A DNA stretch of 6,787 bases, from contig CAMNJK010000085.1 in the NCBI GenBank assembly GCA_946541435.1, forward strand, positions 1 through 6,787, in the 5' to 3' direction. This DNA is from an uncultured Bacillota bacterium (GTDB taxonomy: Bacteria; Bacillota; Clostridia; Peptostreptococcales; Anaerovoracaceae). How positions within the stretch are numbered: the stretch's first letter is position 1; every line of letters starts with the position of its first letter. Under the pieces are notes generated by a model. That model worked only from the letters and a program-made list of their open reading frames with translations, made no database searches and was not told the DNA's origin. Both the position numbers and the translations under genes were made by a program. Below, in pieces: positions 1 to 5,414 of this stretch.

Positions 1-237
1 TGCACCACATGGGGTTGTGCAGGGAGCTTGTGGTGACGATTTGATTCAAGGTTTTTAAAATCTGCACCACCACAGGCATGCGCAGAGGCTCATGGTAACG
101 ATTCGAATCCGCTTTTTCAAAATCTGCACCACCGGCTCCTGCGAAGATGTGATTGGCCGCTGATGTTCCGTTTTTTTGCGATCCAGATATCTAAAGACCT
201 GTCTGCGGAAACGATTCTGCCTCGGAAAAACAAAATC
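1..237. repeat. Degenerate tandem array, period about 62 bp
   Basis: Units begin with TGCACCAC at 1, 63 and 125, so the first two are both exactly 62 bp. The best-kept part is a 34-bp module, ACGATT-N15-AAAATCTGCACCA, found at 36-69, 98-131 and 211-244 with identical internal spacing. A T-run precedes the 13-mer in the first two copies and an A-run in the third. A weaker unit end is visible near 167-183 (GATGTTCCG, T-run, GCGATC), so 125-237 reads as two eroded units of about 59 and 54 bp. In unit 1, CACCAC (3-8) can pair with GTGGTG (30-35), and in unit 3 CGGC can pair with GCCG. The repeats are too divergent for a CRISPR. The array is cut by the window start and probably extends leftward. 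No gene is seen in 1-372. Its function is unknown; a REP/BIME-like intergenic family is one possibility. Confidence 0.75.
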
Positions 238-292
238 TGCACCAGGACTGTATGCTACCTCTCAGGTAGCATACAGTCCTGGTGCAGATTTT
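232..292. terminator. Perfect 29-bp inverted repeat, probable bidirectional terminator
   Basis: Arms 232-260 and 264-292 are perfectly complementary over 29 bp around a 3-nt loop (CTC, 261-263). Each arm's outer end is the array 13-mer AAAATCTGCACCA or its complement. A-rich and T-rich flanks give a U-tract after the hairpin on both strands: TTTTTCTTTT on plus, TTTTGTTTTT on minus. It lies about 80 bp beyond the stop of the minus-strand permease/signal-peptidase operon, so it can serve as that operon's terminator. A 29-bp perfect stem is much longer than a usual intrinsic terminator, so it may also be a mobile or recombinogenic palindrome. Confidence 0.7.
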
Positions 293-315
293 TCTTTTGA
301 TTGATACGCTCTGCA

Positions 316-342
316 ATCAGCCTGAGCTGAACCTGGGCTGAT
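316..342. other. Small stem-loop 3' of the signal peptidase homologue
   Basis: ATCAGCC (316-322) is complementary to GGCTGAT (336-342), giving a 7-bp stem that two G-T pairs can extend. It sits 30 bp after the stop of the minus-strand gene. No U-tract follows, so it is not a terminator by itself. It might protect the 3' end of the message. Confidence 0.35.
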
Positions 343-372
343 GTCGCAGAAACGATGCGATTCCAGCTTCGA

Positions 373-927
373 TCACTTGTCCCTCATAGAGGCGAACCTG
401 TTCAGGGGCCAGACCCGGAAGAGGAGATTTCCTCTGATCTCCCGCATATCCACCGGTCCCAGGGCGGCGTCCCTGCTGTCGGGCGCGCCGGCAGACCGGT
501 CATCGCTGAGCAGGAAAACCTGATTGCCTTCCAGCTTCACCGGCGGGACTTCCCCCGCGGCGCCCCGGATCCCGGTGGCCGTGGTGTACTCTTCACCGTT
601 GACCAGCACCTTCCCCTCTGTGATCTGCACGGTATCGCCCGGCAGTCCGATCACTCTGGAGATGATGTTGTCTTCCGCGCCGGCATCCAGCGACAGCCTC
701 TTGTTGAGGATCACCAGCCGATCGCGCTCCGGGGTCCGGCGCTTGGCCGAATACCGGGTCTTTGACACCACAAGGACCTGTCCGTCCTTCACCGTGGGTT
801 CCATGTACTTGCCTTCCATCATCTCGGGGGCAAACAGCATGAATACGATGATGGCTGCTACGATGGCGAGCCTGTAGGGGCTGCGCCTTCTGCGTCCTGC
901 CGGGGCTGTCCGATCTGCTTTTGTCAT
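373..927 (-). CDS. Signal peptidase I family protein lacking both catalytic residues (predicted pseudoenzyme)
   Basis: A 184-residue S26 (LepB/Sip-like) protein. It has a basic N-terminus (residues 11-19), one membrane segment (about 19-33), then an extracytoplasmic domain with the family boxes: box B at 39-46 (GKYMEPTV), box C near 67-74, box D at 91-98 (RVIGLPGD) and box E at 141-152 (SDDRSAGAPDSR). In active enzymes box B carries the nucleophilic Ser just before Met, and a Lys general base precedes the box D Arg. Here these are Tyr41 (TAC) and Ser90 (TCC). Neither is explained by one frameshift, because all boxes are in one frame. Staphylococcus aureus SpsA is a known homologue lacking both residues. 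The start ATG overlaps the stop of the upstream permease (ATGA), with GGGAGACGAGGA as ribosome-binding sequence inside the permease end, so the two are translationally coupled. Family membership is near certain; lack of peptidase activity is inferred. A scaffolding or peptide-binding role for the permease or secretion machinery is speculation. Confidence 0.88.
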   Translation of the reverse strand: MTKADRTAPAGRRRRSPYRLAIVAAIIVFMLFAPEMMEGKYMEPTVKDGQVLVVSKTRYSAKRRTPERDRLVILNKRLSLDAGAEDNIISRVIGLPGDTVQITEGKVLVNGEEYTTATGIRGAAGEVPPVKLEGNQVFLLSDDRSAGAPDSRDAALGPVDMREIRGNLLFRVWPLNRFASMRDK

Positions 928-2789
928 TCCTCGTCTCCCGGTTTGATCTCGGCCTCTGTGGCTTCATTCACTGCCTCTGTCGCTTCATTCACTGCCTCTT
1001 TCGCCGTATCCGCAGCCGAGATTCCCAGTTCCATCTCCTGCAGCTCCTTGTTGTGCTTGTCGCTGATGGCATCACAGCTCTTGCGGAAGGCTGCTTTGCA
1101 CTCTTCCACGGAAGGCTCGATCTTCTTGGAGAGCAGATACAGCAGGATGCAGGCGACGGCGCAGACGATGGTCATGACCCAGAGGATGATCTTGATGGTG
1201 CCTACGATGGTGTCAACATTAGCCGCCTCCAGGATGCCGTCGAAGTAATCGCCGGACTCCCAGGCATCCTCTGTTCCCCAGCCTTCATACCAGGGCTCGA
1301 AGAGGAGCGCGATGATGTTCATGATGGTGACGATCAGCAGCAGGAAAGAGATCCTGCGGGTGTCGCCCACTGCAAGACCGGTCCTGGGATTGCCCACAAA
1401 GGCCACGGGGTCCTTCTTGGTCAGGCCGCCGTACCTCCGTCTCCAGATGAAGTAGAGGACGGGTCCTGTCAGAATACCCACCATGCCGCCTGCATAGTAG
1501 TCGGATCCATTGACAAAGAAGGCGAACAGGGCAACGCAGATAGGCACGATGCACAGCACCTTCAGGAAACCATTGCCGCCCGGGATCCGGAAGATATACT
1601 CTTCCTCGGGGATCCGGTGACGCAGGATCATTGCCGAGAGGTAGACCATGATGTAGGACGCCAGCAGCAGGGCCACGTCCAGTACGATGATGAATCCGAA
1701 GGGGAACATGCAGAAGACCAGGTTGAAAATGCCCACGGAAAGGACTGCCACATAGGGCACGCCGAATTTCTTGTCGCATTTTACCATGATCTTCGGGGTC
1801 AGGTTATCGTCCGCCAGGGAGAAGAATCCCCGGGAACCGGAAGCAATGTAGGTGTTGTAGATCGAACACTGCGCCAGGATGGCGACGACAACGAAGATGA
1901 TGCCCCAGATGGGTCCCCAGAAGTGTGCGACTACATCCGCATAGCCGACAGACGTACCGTCTGTGCCCCAGTTGTCCCACTGACCCAGGGAGCCCAGACC
2001 TGCCGTGGTGGGCAGGATGTAGACTGCCATGATCAGCGGAATGGTGACCAGGGTTCCCTTGGGGATGACCTGCGGATTTGCCACTTCACCGGCGATGGTG
2101 GACATGGATTCATACCCTGAGTACATCCACATGCCGATGGAGATGCCGCCGGCGATATAGAAGAACCAGTCGGAAATGCCCTCTGCCGGTTCCGGTGTGA
2201 TCTGGAACGAGATGGTTTCCGCTGTCGTTGCGTCTCCGCCCCAGTTGAGGAAGCCGCACAGGGCAACGATGCCGAAGGCTACCATGACCAGGATCGACAG
2301 CACGGTACTGACCCATCCTACATCCTTTACACCCCGGATGTTGATCAATGTGAAAATGGCAATCATGCAGAATTTCAAAGCGAATTCTCCGCCGATGCCC
2401 ATATCCCAGACGGTGGCTGCGTAGCCGCCTGCCAGGATGACATATGAAGTATTATCAATATAGATGGAGATGGTTCTCCACCAGCCTGCCTGGAAGCCCC
2501 AGAATTCTCCCAGCGCTTCCTGTACCCATTTGTAATATCCGCCCTCCTGGGGCCGGACGGATCCGAGTTCGGATGCCACCAGACCGAAGGGCAGACCCCA
2601 TACGAAGGGGAGCACGCAGAGCATGATGATCGTCAGACCCGGGCCGCATTCCGGAATCATTTCCTCGATGCCGTAGCACCCCGCCGCCACCAGGCAGAAG
2701 ATCATGAATACGACAGTGGACACTCGGATCTCATGTTTTTTCAGACCATGTTCTCCGGTTTGAGCCACTGCAATATCTGTCTGACTCAT
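924..2789 (-). CDS. APC-superfamily amino acid/polyamine permease with C-terminal extension
   Basis: A predicted 621-residue secondary transporter of the inner membrane. Membrane segments lie at about 22-45, 51-72, 97-127, 136-152, 160-181, 208-235, 247-268, 290-316, 344-360, 363-389, 408-427 and 432-450, with two more at 478-498 and 526-553. TM1 carries the broken-helix type motif GCYGIEEMIPECGPG (37-51). TM6 carries YSGYESMSTIAGEVANPQ (223-240), which resembles the polyamine-uptake (PUT/PHS) and related AA_permease_2 branch. Substrate is therefore amino acid or polyamine, not resolved. The extra TM pair and charged tail (554-621) make it longer than a core 12-TM APC protein. The tail has two copies of AVNEATE. 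An in-frame ATG lies 51 codons upstream, but the start at 2789 is chosen because AAAGGAGG lies 6 nt before it and the extension is hydrophilic, non-APC-like and covers the promoter. Its stop overlaps the signal peptidase homologue by 4 bp, making an operon. Confidence 0.92.
   Translation of the reverse strand: MSQTDIAVAQTGEHGLKKHEIRVSTVVFMIFCLVAAGCYGIEEMIPECGPGLTIIMLCVLPFVWGLPFGLVASELGSVRPQEGGYYKWVQEALGEFWGFQAGWWRTISIYIDNTSYVILAGGYAATVWDMGIGGEFALKFCMIAIFTLINIRGVKDVGWVSTVLSILVMVAFGIVALCGFLNWGGDATTAETISFQITPEPAEGISDWFFYIAGGISIGMWMYSGYESMSTIAGEVANPQVIPKGTLVTIPLIMAVYILPTTAGLGSLGQWDNWGTDGTSVGYADVVAHFWGPIWGIIFVVVAILAQCSIYNTYIASGSRGFFSLADDNLTPKIMVKCDKKFGVPYVAVLSVGIFNLVFCMFPFGFIIVLDVALLLASYIMVYLSAMILRHRIPEEEYIFRIPGGNGFLKVLCIVPICVALFAFFVNGSDYYAGGMVGILTGPVLYFIWRRRYGGLTKKDPVAFVGNPRTGLAVGDTRRISFLLLIVTIMNIIALLFEPWYEGWGTEDAWESGDYFDGILEAANVDTIVGTIKIILWVMTIVCAVACILLYLLSKKIEPSVEECKAAFRKSCDAISDKHNKELQEMELGISAADTAKEAVNEATEAVNEATEAEIKPGDEE
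952..1002 (-). repeat. 21-bp in-frame tandem repeat in the permease C-terminal tail
   Basis: Two 21-bp units (952-972 and 973-993) differ at one base, and a 9-bp partial third unit follows (994-1002). They encode AVNEATE twice in the hydrophilic tail. The unit length is a multiple of three, so copy number can change without loss of frame. Confidence 0.85.
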
Positions 2790-2795
2790 AGCCTT

Positions 2796-2803
2796 CCTCC
2801 TTT
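2796..2803 (-). promoter_or_regulatory. Shine-Dalgarno site that fixes the permease start
   Basis: AAAGGAGG on the minus strand, 6 nt before the ATG at 2789. It matches the site used by the rubrerythrin gene in this window. No comparable site precedes the longer in-frame ATG at 2942, which lies upstream of the predicted transcription start. Confidence 0.85.
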
Positions 2804-2854
2804 CAGAATAATGATGATGACGTTTTCCAGAAATAATGATGAATGATGACTGAA

Positions 2855-2877
2855 ACTGATGCTTTCCACGCATCAGT
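2855..2877 (-). other. 5'-UTR hairpin of the permease mRNA
   Basis: CTGATGC (2856-2862) and GCATCAG (2870-2876) pair, plus an outer A-T pair, giving an 8-bp stem with a 7-nt loop. It would lie within the first 30 nt of the transcript predicted from the promoter at 2889-2917. That position fits 5'-end mRNA stabilisation, though this is inference. Between it and the ribosome-binding site are two direct copies of AATAATGATGA (plus strand 2807-2817 and 2832-2842). Confidence 0.5.
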
Positions 2878-2888
2878 CCTGTTCCTAT

Positions 2889-2917
2889 ATTATATTGGCA
2901 ACTGTCAAATTTTTCAA
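2889..2917 (-). promoter_or_regulatory. Sigma-A promoter of the permease/signal-peptidase-like operon
   Basis: On the minus strand, -35 TTGAAA (2912-2917), 17-bp spacer, -10 TATAAT (2889-2894). The start of transcription is expected near 2882, leaving a leader of about 90 nt before the permease ATG. Spacing is optimal and the -10 box is consensus. Confidence 0.75.
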
Positions 2918-2928
2918 TACATTTGACA
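2903..2928. promoter_or_regulatory. Candidate operator flanking the -35 box
   Basis: TGTCAAAT (2903-2910) and ATTTGACA (2921-2928) are perfect 8-bp inverted arms separated by 10 bp, and they bracket the -35 hexamer. A related half-site, TCTGACAT, occurs at about 2935-2942. A dimeric regulator bound here would block RNA polymerase. The regulator is not in the window and its family cannot be named. Confidence 0.5.
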
Positions 2929-2970
2929 TATTTTTCTGACATTTATGTAAGTTTCATATATGCCACGCGG

Positions 2971-2982
2971 TGCTCCGGAGCA
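2971..2982. other. 12-bp perfect palindrome TGCTCCGGAGCA
   Basis: A perfect 12-bp palindrome between the rubrerythrin terminator and the permease promoter, about 55 bp upstream of the -35 box. TGCC (2961-2964) and GGCA (2991-2994) could extend it as an imperfect hairpin. It could be a protein-binding site or a secondary terminator stem; neither is demonstrated. Confidence 0.35.
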
Positions 2983-2994
2983 TCCGTCCAGGCA

Positions 2995-3027
2995 CGAAAA
3001 AAAGAGACGGAATCGCTCCCGTCTCTT
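2995..3027 (-). terminator. Intrinsic terminator of the rubrerythrin gene
   Basis: On the minus strand a 9-bp stem (3019-3027 with 3002-3010; AGAGACGG / CCGTCTCT core) with an 8-nt loop is followed directly by a run of seven T. It lies about 70 bp beyond the rubrerythrin stop and separates that gene from the permease operon transcribed in the same direction. Confidence 0.9.
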
Positions 3028-3040
3028 CATCGCTCTGATT

Positions 3041-3096
3041 GCAGGCCTCACCAGCCTTTGCATGCATCGCAGGCCTTGCCAGCCTTTGCATGTCTT
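3041..3096. repeat. 28-bp tandem duplication between rubrerythrin stop and its terminator
   Basis: Two adjacent 28-bp units (3041-3068 and 3069-3096) share GCAGGCCT, CCAGCCTTTGCATG and overall about 23 of 28 positions. The second unit ends at the last base of the rubrerythrin stop codon. The core GGCCTnnCCAGCCTTTGC also occurs on the opposite strand inside the dipeptidase gene (about 5582-5599). No function is known. Confidence 0.75.
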
Positions 3097-3638
3097 TAGC
3101 CGAAGTATCTCTTCAGCAGGCCTTCGAATGCCTTGCCGTGTCTTGCTTCGTCTCTTGCCATTTCGTGAACTGTGTCGTGGATGGCGTCCAGACCCAGCGC
3201 CTTGGCCTTCTTAGCCAGTTCGGTCTTGCCGGCGGTAGCGCCCCACTCAGCGTCGACTCTCATTTCCAGGTTCTTCTTTGTGGAATCTGTAACCACTTCA
3301 CCCAGCAGCTCCGCGAACTTGGCAGCGTGCTCCGCCTCTTCCAAGGCAGCTCTTCTCCAGTATTCGCCGATCTCCGGATAGCCTTCTCTGTGGGCAACTC
3401 TTGCCATGGCCAGATACATACCGACCTCGGAGCACTCACCGGCGAAGTTGTCTCTCAGGCCCTGGATGATCTCTTCATCAACGCCCTGAGCAACGCCGAC
3501 CACATGCTCTGCAGCCCATTCTCTCTCGCCTTCTTCTACCTTGTTGAACTTCTCTGCGGGAACGCCGCACTGAGGGCACTTTTCCGGGGGTGTGTCGCCT
3601 TCATGAGTGTAACCGCATACTGAACATGTCCATTTCAT
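3096..3638 (-). CDS. Reverse rubrerythrin (rubredoxin domain N-terminal, diiron domain C-terminal)
   Basis: A 180-residue cytosolic non-haem iron protein, predicted to reduce hydrogen peroxide to water in anaerobes using electrons delivered through the rubredoxin centre. Residues 1-30 form the rubredoxin-like FeCys4 domain, with Cys5-x-x-Cys8 and Cys21-x-x-Cys24. Residues about 50-180 form the ferritin-like four-helix domain with diiron ligands in the expected pattern: Glu68/Glu71, E101-x-x-H104, Glu159 and E164-x-x-H167. The domain order is opposite to classical rubrerythrin and matches the clostridial reverse type (Rbr3A/B of Clostridium acetobutylicum). AAAGGAGG lies 8 nt before the ATG. 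It has its own promoter and terminator, so it appears monocistronic. Identification is firm; the physiological electron donor is not shown here. Confidence 0.95.
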   Translation of the reverse strand: MKWTCSVCGYTHEGDTPPEKCPQCGVPAEKFNKVEEGEREWAAEHVVGVAQGVDEEIIQGLRDNFAGECSEVGMYLAMARVAHREGYPEIGEYWRRAALEEAEHAAKFAELLGEVVTDSTKKNLEMRVDAEWGATAGKTELAKKAKALGLDAIHDTVHEMARDEARHGKAFEGLLKRYFG

Positions 3639-3671
3639 AATTATTTCCTCCTTTAAACTGTCGTCAGAGTT

Positions 3672-3686
3672 TTATTATCATATTGA
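3672..3686. promoter_or_regulatory. Weak PerR/Fur-like box candidate
   Basis: TTATTATCATATTGA matches 10 of 14 informative positions of the Bacillus PerR box (TTATAATNATTATAA). It lies just downstream of the predicted rubrerythrin -10 box, where a repressor would act. Clostridial reverse rubrerythrins are known to be under PerR control, which makes the site plausible. The AT-rich context makes chance matches common. Confidence 0.3.
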
Positions 3687-3696
3687 ATACAGTGTA

Positions 3697-3725
3697 AGTT
3701 TACCTTTTAAGTCCAAGTTAGTCAA
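3697..3725 (-). promoter_or_regulatory. Sigma-A promoter of rubrerythrin
   Basis: On the minus strand, -35 TTGACT (3720-3725), 17-bp spacer, -10 TAAACT (3697-3702). Transcription would begin near 3690, giving a leader of about 50 nt that contains the AAAGGAGG site. Confidence 0.6.
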
Positions 3726-3829
3726 TCCTTACATCCTCCTTATTTCCAACTGTGCAAAAGCAGGCAAATCCCTGCTGCGAAGCACCCCCGATCCGGCGGC
3801 GAACGATGCCCGCTTCACAGGACTTTCAC

Positions 3830-3858
3830 TTGTGACTTCCTTTAAAAGAGGTTATAAT
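3830..3858 (+). promoter_or_regulatory. Promoter at the very start of the binding-protein gene
   Basis: -35 TTGTGA (3830-3835), 17-bp spacer, -10 TATAAT (3853-3858). The -10 box overlaps the first possible ATG (3857), and the expected start of transcription is near 3865-3866, at the second ATG. TCACA (3815-3819) and TGTGA (3831-3835) form an inverted repeat overlapping the -35 box. Confidence 0.55.
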
Positions 3859-5122
3859 GTGTTCTATGAAAAAAATACGCATGATCACAGTCCTCTGCGT
3901 TCTGGCCGCGGCGGTTTTCGCCCTGACGGGATGCACGACCTTCAATAATTTCAAAGAAGCTTTCATCGACCCGCCGGACACCCGCACGGATACCATCGAC
4001 ATCGGCGTATTTGAGCCGATGACCGGAACCAGCAAGGACGGCGCGCAGGCGGAGCTTTCCGGCATCGAACTGGCCCATGAAGCCATGCCGGAGGTGAACG
4101 GCCGTGAGGTCCGCCTCATCTACGCCGACACCAGCTCCACCATCGAGGCGGCGGAGACCTCCATCACCACCCTGATCTCCAAGAATCCTTCGGTCATTCT
4201 GGGCAGTTATGGATCCCTCTTTTCGCTGACCGCGGGAGAGCATGTTCAGGAAGCGCAGATCCCGGCCATCGCCATCACCAACACGAATCCGCTGGTGACC
4301 AGAAACAATATGTATTACTTCCGTGTCTGCTACGTGGATGCGTCTCAGGGCCGGCTTCTCGCCCATTACCTGAATCGCATGGACGAAAAAGACGCGGGGA
4401 TCCTGCTGCCGCGGAAGGATGACGCGGCCACCGCTATGGCCACCGCCTTCACCAACGAGCTGGAAGCCCTGACAGAAAACGATGATGCCATCGCCTTCCA
4501 TGAAGAATACACCACCGGAGATACCAACTTCAGGACCGTCCTGCGGAAGCTGAAGCAGTCCGGTGTCAAAAATGTCCTTCTGCCCGGCGAGATGACCGAC
4601 GTGGTCAGTATCATCCAGCAGGCGGATGACATGGGACTTGACGTCCGGTTCCTGGGTCCCACCAGCTGGGGTTCCGAGGAGTTCCTGACTGCCCTGCGCA
4701 CCGACCGCAGCGGCGTTCCCAGAAGGACTGTCAATCCCGATCATCTGGCTTTCGTACAGTTCTTCGCCAGCGACGGTTCTGTGGATACCAACGATACCAT
4801 CAGTGAAGCCCGGGAGGCTTTTCTGGAGGCTTATCACAGGAAATACGGCAAGGACCAGGAACCTGAGGAGGCAGTCGCTCTGGGCTATGATGCCTACGGG
4901 ATCGCCCTCGACGCTGTGCTCCGGGCGGAGCAGTCCGGCGCCGATAAACCCTCCGGTGAGTCCATCCGAGCCATCCTTGCCGACAAGGCATACGAATTCG
5001 ACGGCGCCTCCGGCGTGATCCGCTTCAACAAGCGGGGCGACCCGAAGAAGACTGCTTATATCAGCACCTGGAGCAACGGCGCCATCACCGCCATCCTGAC
5101 CATCGACGATGATGAGCAGTGA
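3857..5122 (+). CDS. Branched-chain-amino-acid-type ABC solute-binding lipoprotein
   Basis: A 421-residue extracytoplasmic binding protein of the Peripla_BP_6 (LivJ-like) family. A short basic n-region (KKIR), hydrophobic core (about 9-22) and lipobox LTGC with lipid-carrying Cys26 indicate a membrane-anchored lipoprotein. The mature part starts with the family opening IDIGVFEPMTGTSKDGAQAE, followed by GSYGSLFSLTAGEHVQEAQIP (a few residues past 110), a hinge-region segment LLPGEMTDVVSIIQQADDMGL, and the C-terminal ALGYDAYGIALDAV helix and SGVIRFNKRGDP strand. Ligand is inferred as an amino acid or similar small molecule. Two starts are possible. ATG 3857 has AGAGG 5 nt upstream. ATG 3866 gives a classic MKKIR signal peptide and would sit at the 5' end of the transcript if the promoter at 3830-3858 is used. 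No ABC permease or ATPase gene adjoins it. Downstream genes follow after 66 nt with no terminator. Confidence 0.9.
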   Translation: MCSMKKIRMITVLCVLAAAVFALTGCTTFNNFKEAFIDPPDTRTDTIDIGVFEPMTGTSKDGAQAELSGIELAHEAMPEVNGREVRLIYADTSSTIEAAETSITTLISKNPSVILGSYGSLFSLTAGEHVQEAQIPAIAITNTNPLVTRNNMYYFRVCYVDASQGRLLAHYLNRMDEKDAGILLPRKDDAATAMATAFTNELEALTENDDAIAFHEEYTTGDTNFRTVLRKLKQSGVKNVLLPGEMTDVVSIIQQADDMGLDVRFLGPTSWGSEEFLTALRTDRSGVPRRTVNPDHLAFVQFFASDGSVDTNDTISEAREAFLEAYHRKYGKDQEPEEAVALGYDAYGIALDAVLRAEQSGADKPSGESIRAILADKAYEFDGASGVIRFNKRGDPKKTAYISTWSNGAITAILTIDDDEQ

Positions 5123-5188
5123 CCCGAAACAAGTCATCAACCCAAACCCAATATAAATCGATTTCATTAAACAAAGGAGTATAAAAAA

Positions 5189-5413
5189 ATGGAACAGAAA
5201 ATCAATGACGCACTGAATCAGATCAGACCTTTCCTGCAGAGAGACGGCGGAGACATCGAATTCGTCGAGTACACCGATGACAACATCGTCAGGGTCCGCC
5301 TGCAGGGCCACTGCGCAGGCTGCCCCGGCGCTCAGATGACCATCAAGGGCGTTGTAGAACGCATCCTGAAAGAGAGCTATCCTGAGGTTGCCGGCGTAGA
5401 AGCCGTTCAGTAA
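5189..5413 (+). CDS. NifU C-terminal-domain (Nfu) Fe-S scaffold/carrier protein
   Basis: A 74-residue stand-alone Nfu domain. The family core is visible: IRPFLQRDGGDIEFVEY (12-28), VRLQGHCAGCPGAQMT (36-51) with the Fe-S-binding Cys42-x-x-Cys45, and a C-terminal helix ending ESYPEVAGVEAV. Such proteins hold and deliver [4Fe-4S] or [2Fe-2S] clusters to apo-proteins in the cytosol. AAAGGAG lies 9 nt before the ATG. It starts 66 nt after the binding-protein stop and ends 1 nt before the dipeptidase ATG. No functional link with those neighbours is obvious. Length is normal for single-domain clostridial Nfu. Confidence 0.95.
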   Translation: MEQKINDALNQIRPFLQRDGGDIEFVEYTDDNIVRVRLQGHCAGCPGAQMTIKGVVERILKESYPEVAGVEAVQ

Positions 5414-5414
5414 C

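Noticed and set aside
1..244. CRISPR array
   Set aside because: Only the ends of the repeated module are conserved, the spacer-like parts are of unequal size (28 and 79 bp), and no cas gene is near.
1..292. Integron attC sites
   Set aside because: No RYYYAAC/GTTRRRY core sites and no cassette-like genes or integrase are visible.
921..2120. 399-codon open frame on the plus strand
   Set aside because: Antisense shadow of the permease; low-complexity composition rich in His, Asp and Gln and no recognisable domain.
2790..2942. 51-codon N-terminal extension of the permease
   Set aside because: It would start upstream of the predicted transcription start and read through promoter, operator and Shine-Dalgarno site; the sequence is hydrophilic and unlike APC N-termini.
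3759..3776. AGCAGG/CCTGCT stem-loop between the divergent promoters
   Set aside because: Only a 6-bp stem with no U-tract and no relation to a promoter box; easily a chance match.
3815..3835. CRP-type site from TCACA and TGTGA
   Set aside because: The half-sites are in the opposite order (TCACA-N11-TGTGA) and spacing to the CRP consensus TGTGA-N6-TCACA.
5129..5157. Promoter for Nfu using TATAAA at 5152-5157
   Set aside because: No -35-like hexamer at the proper distance; the A-rich gap alone is weak evidence.
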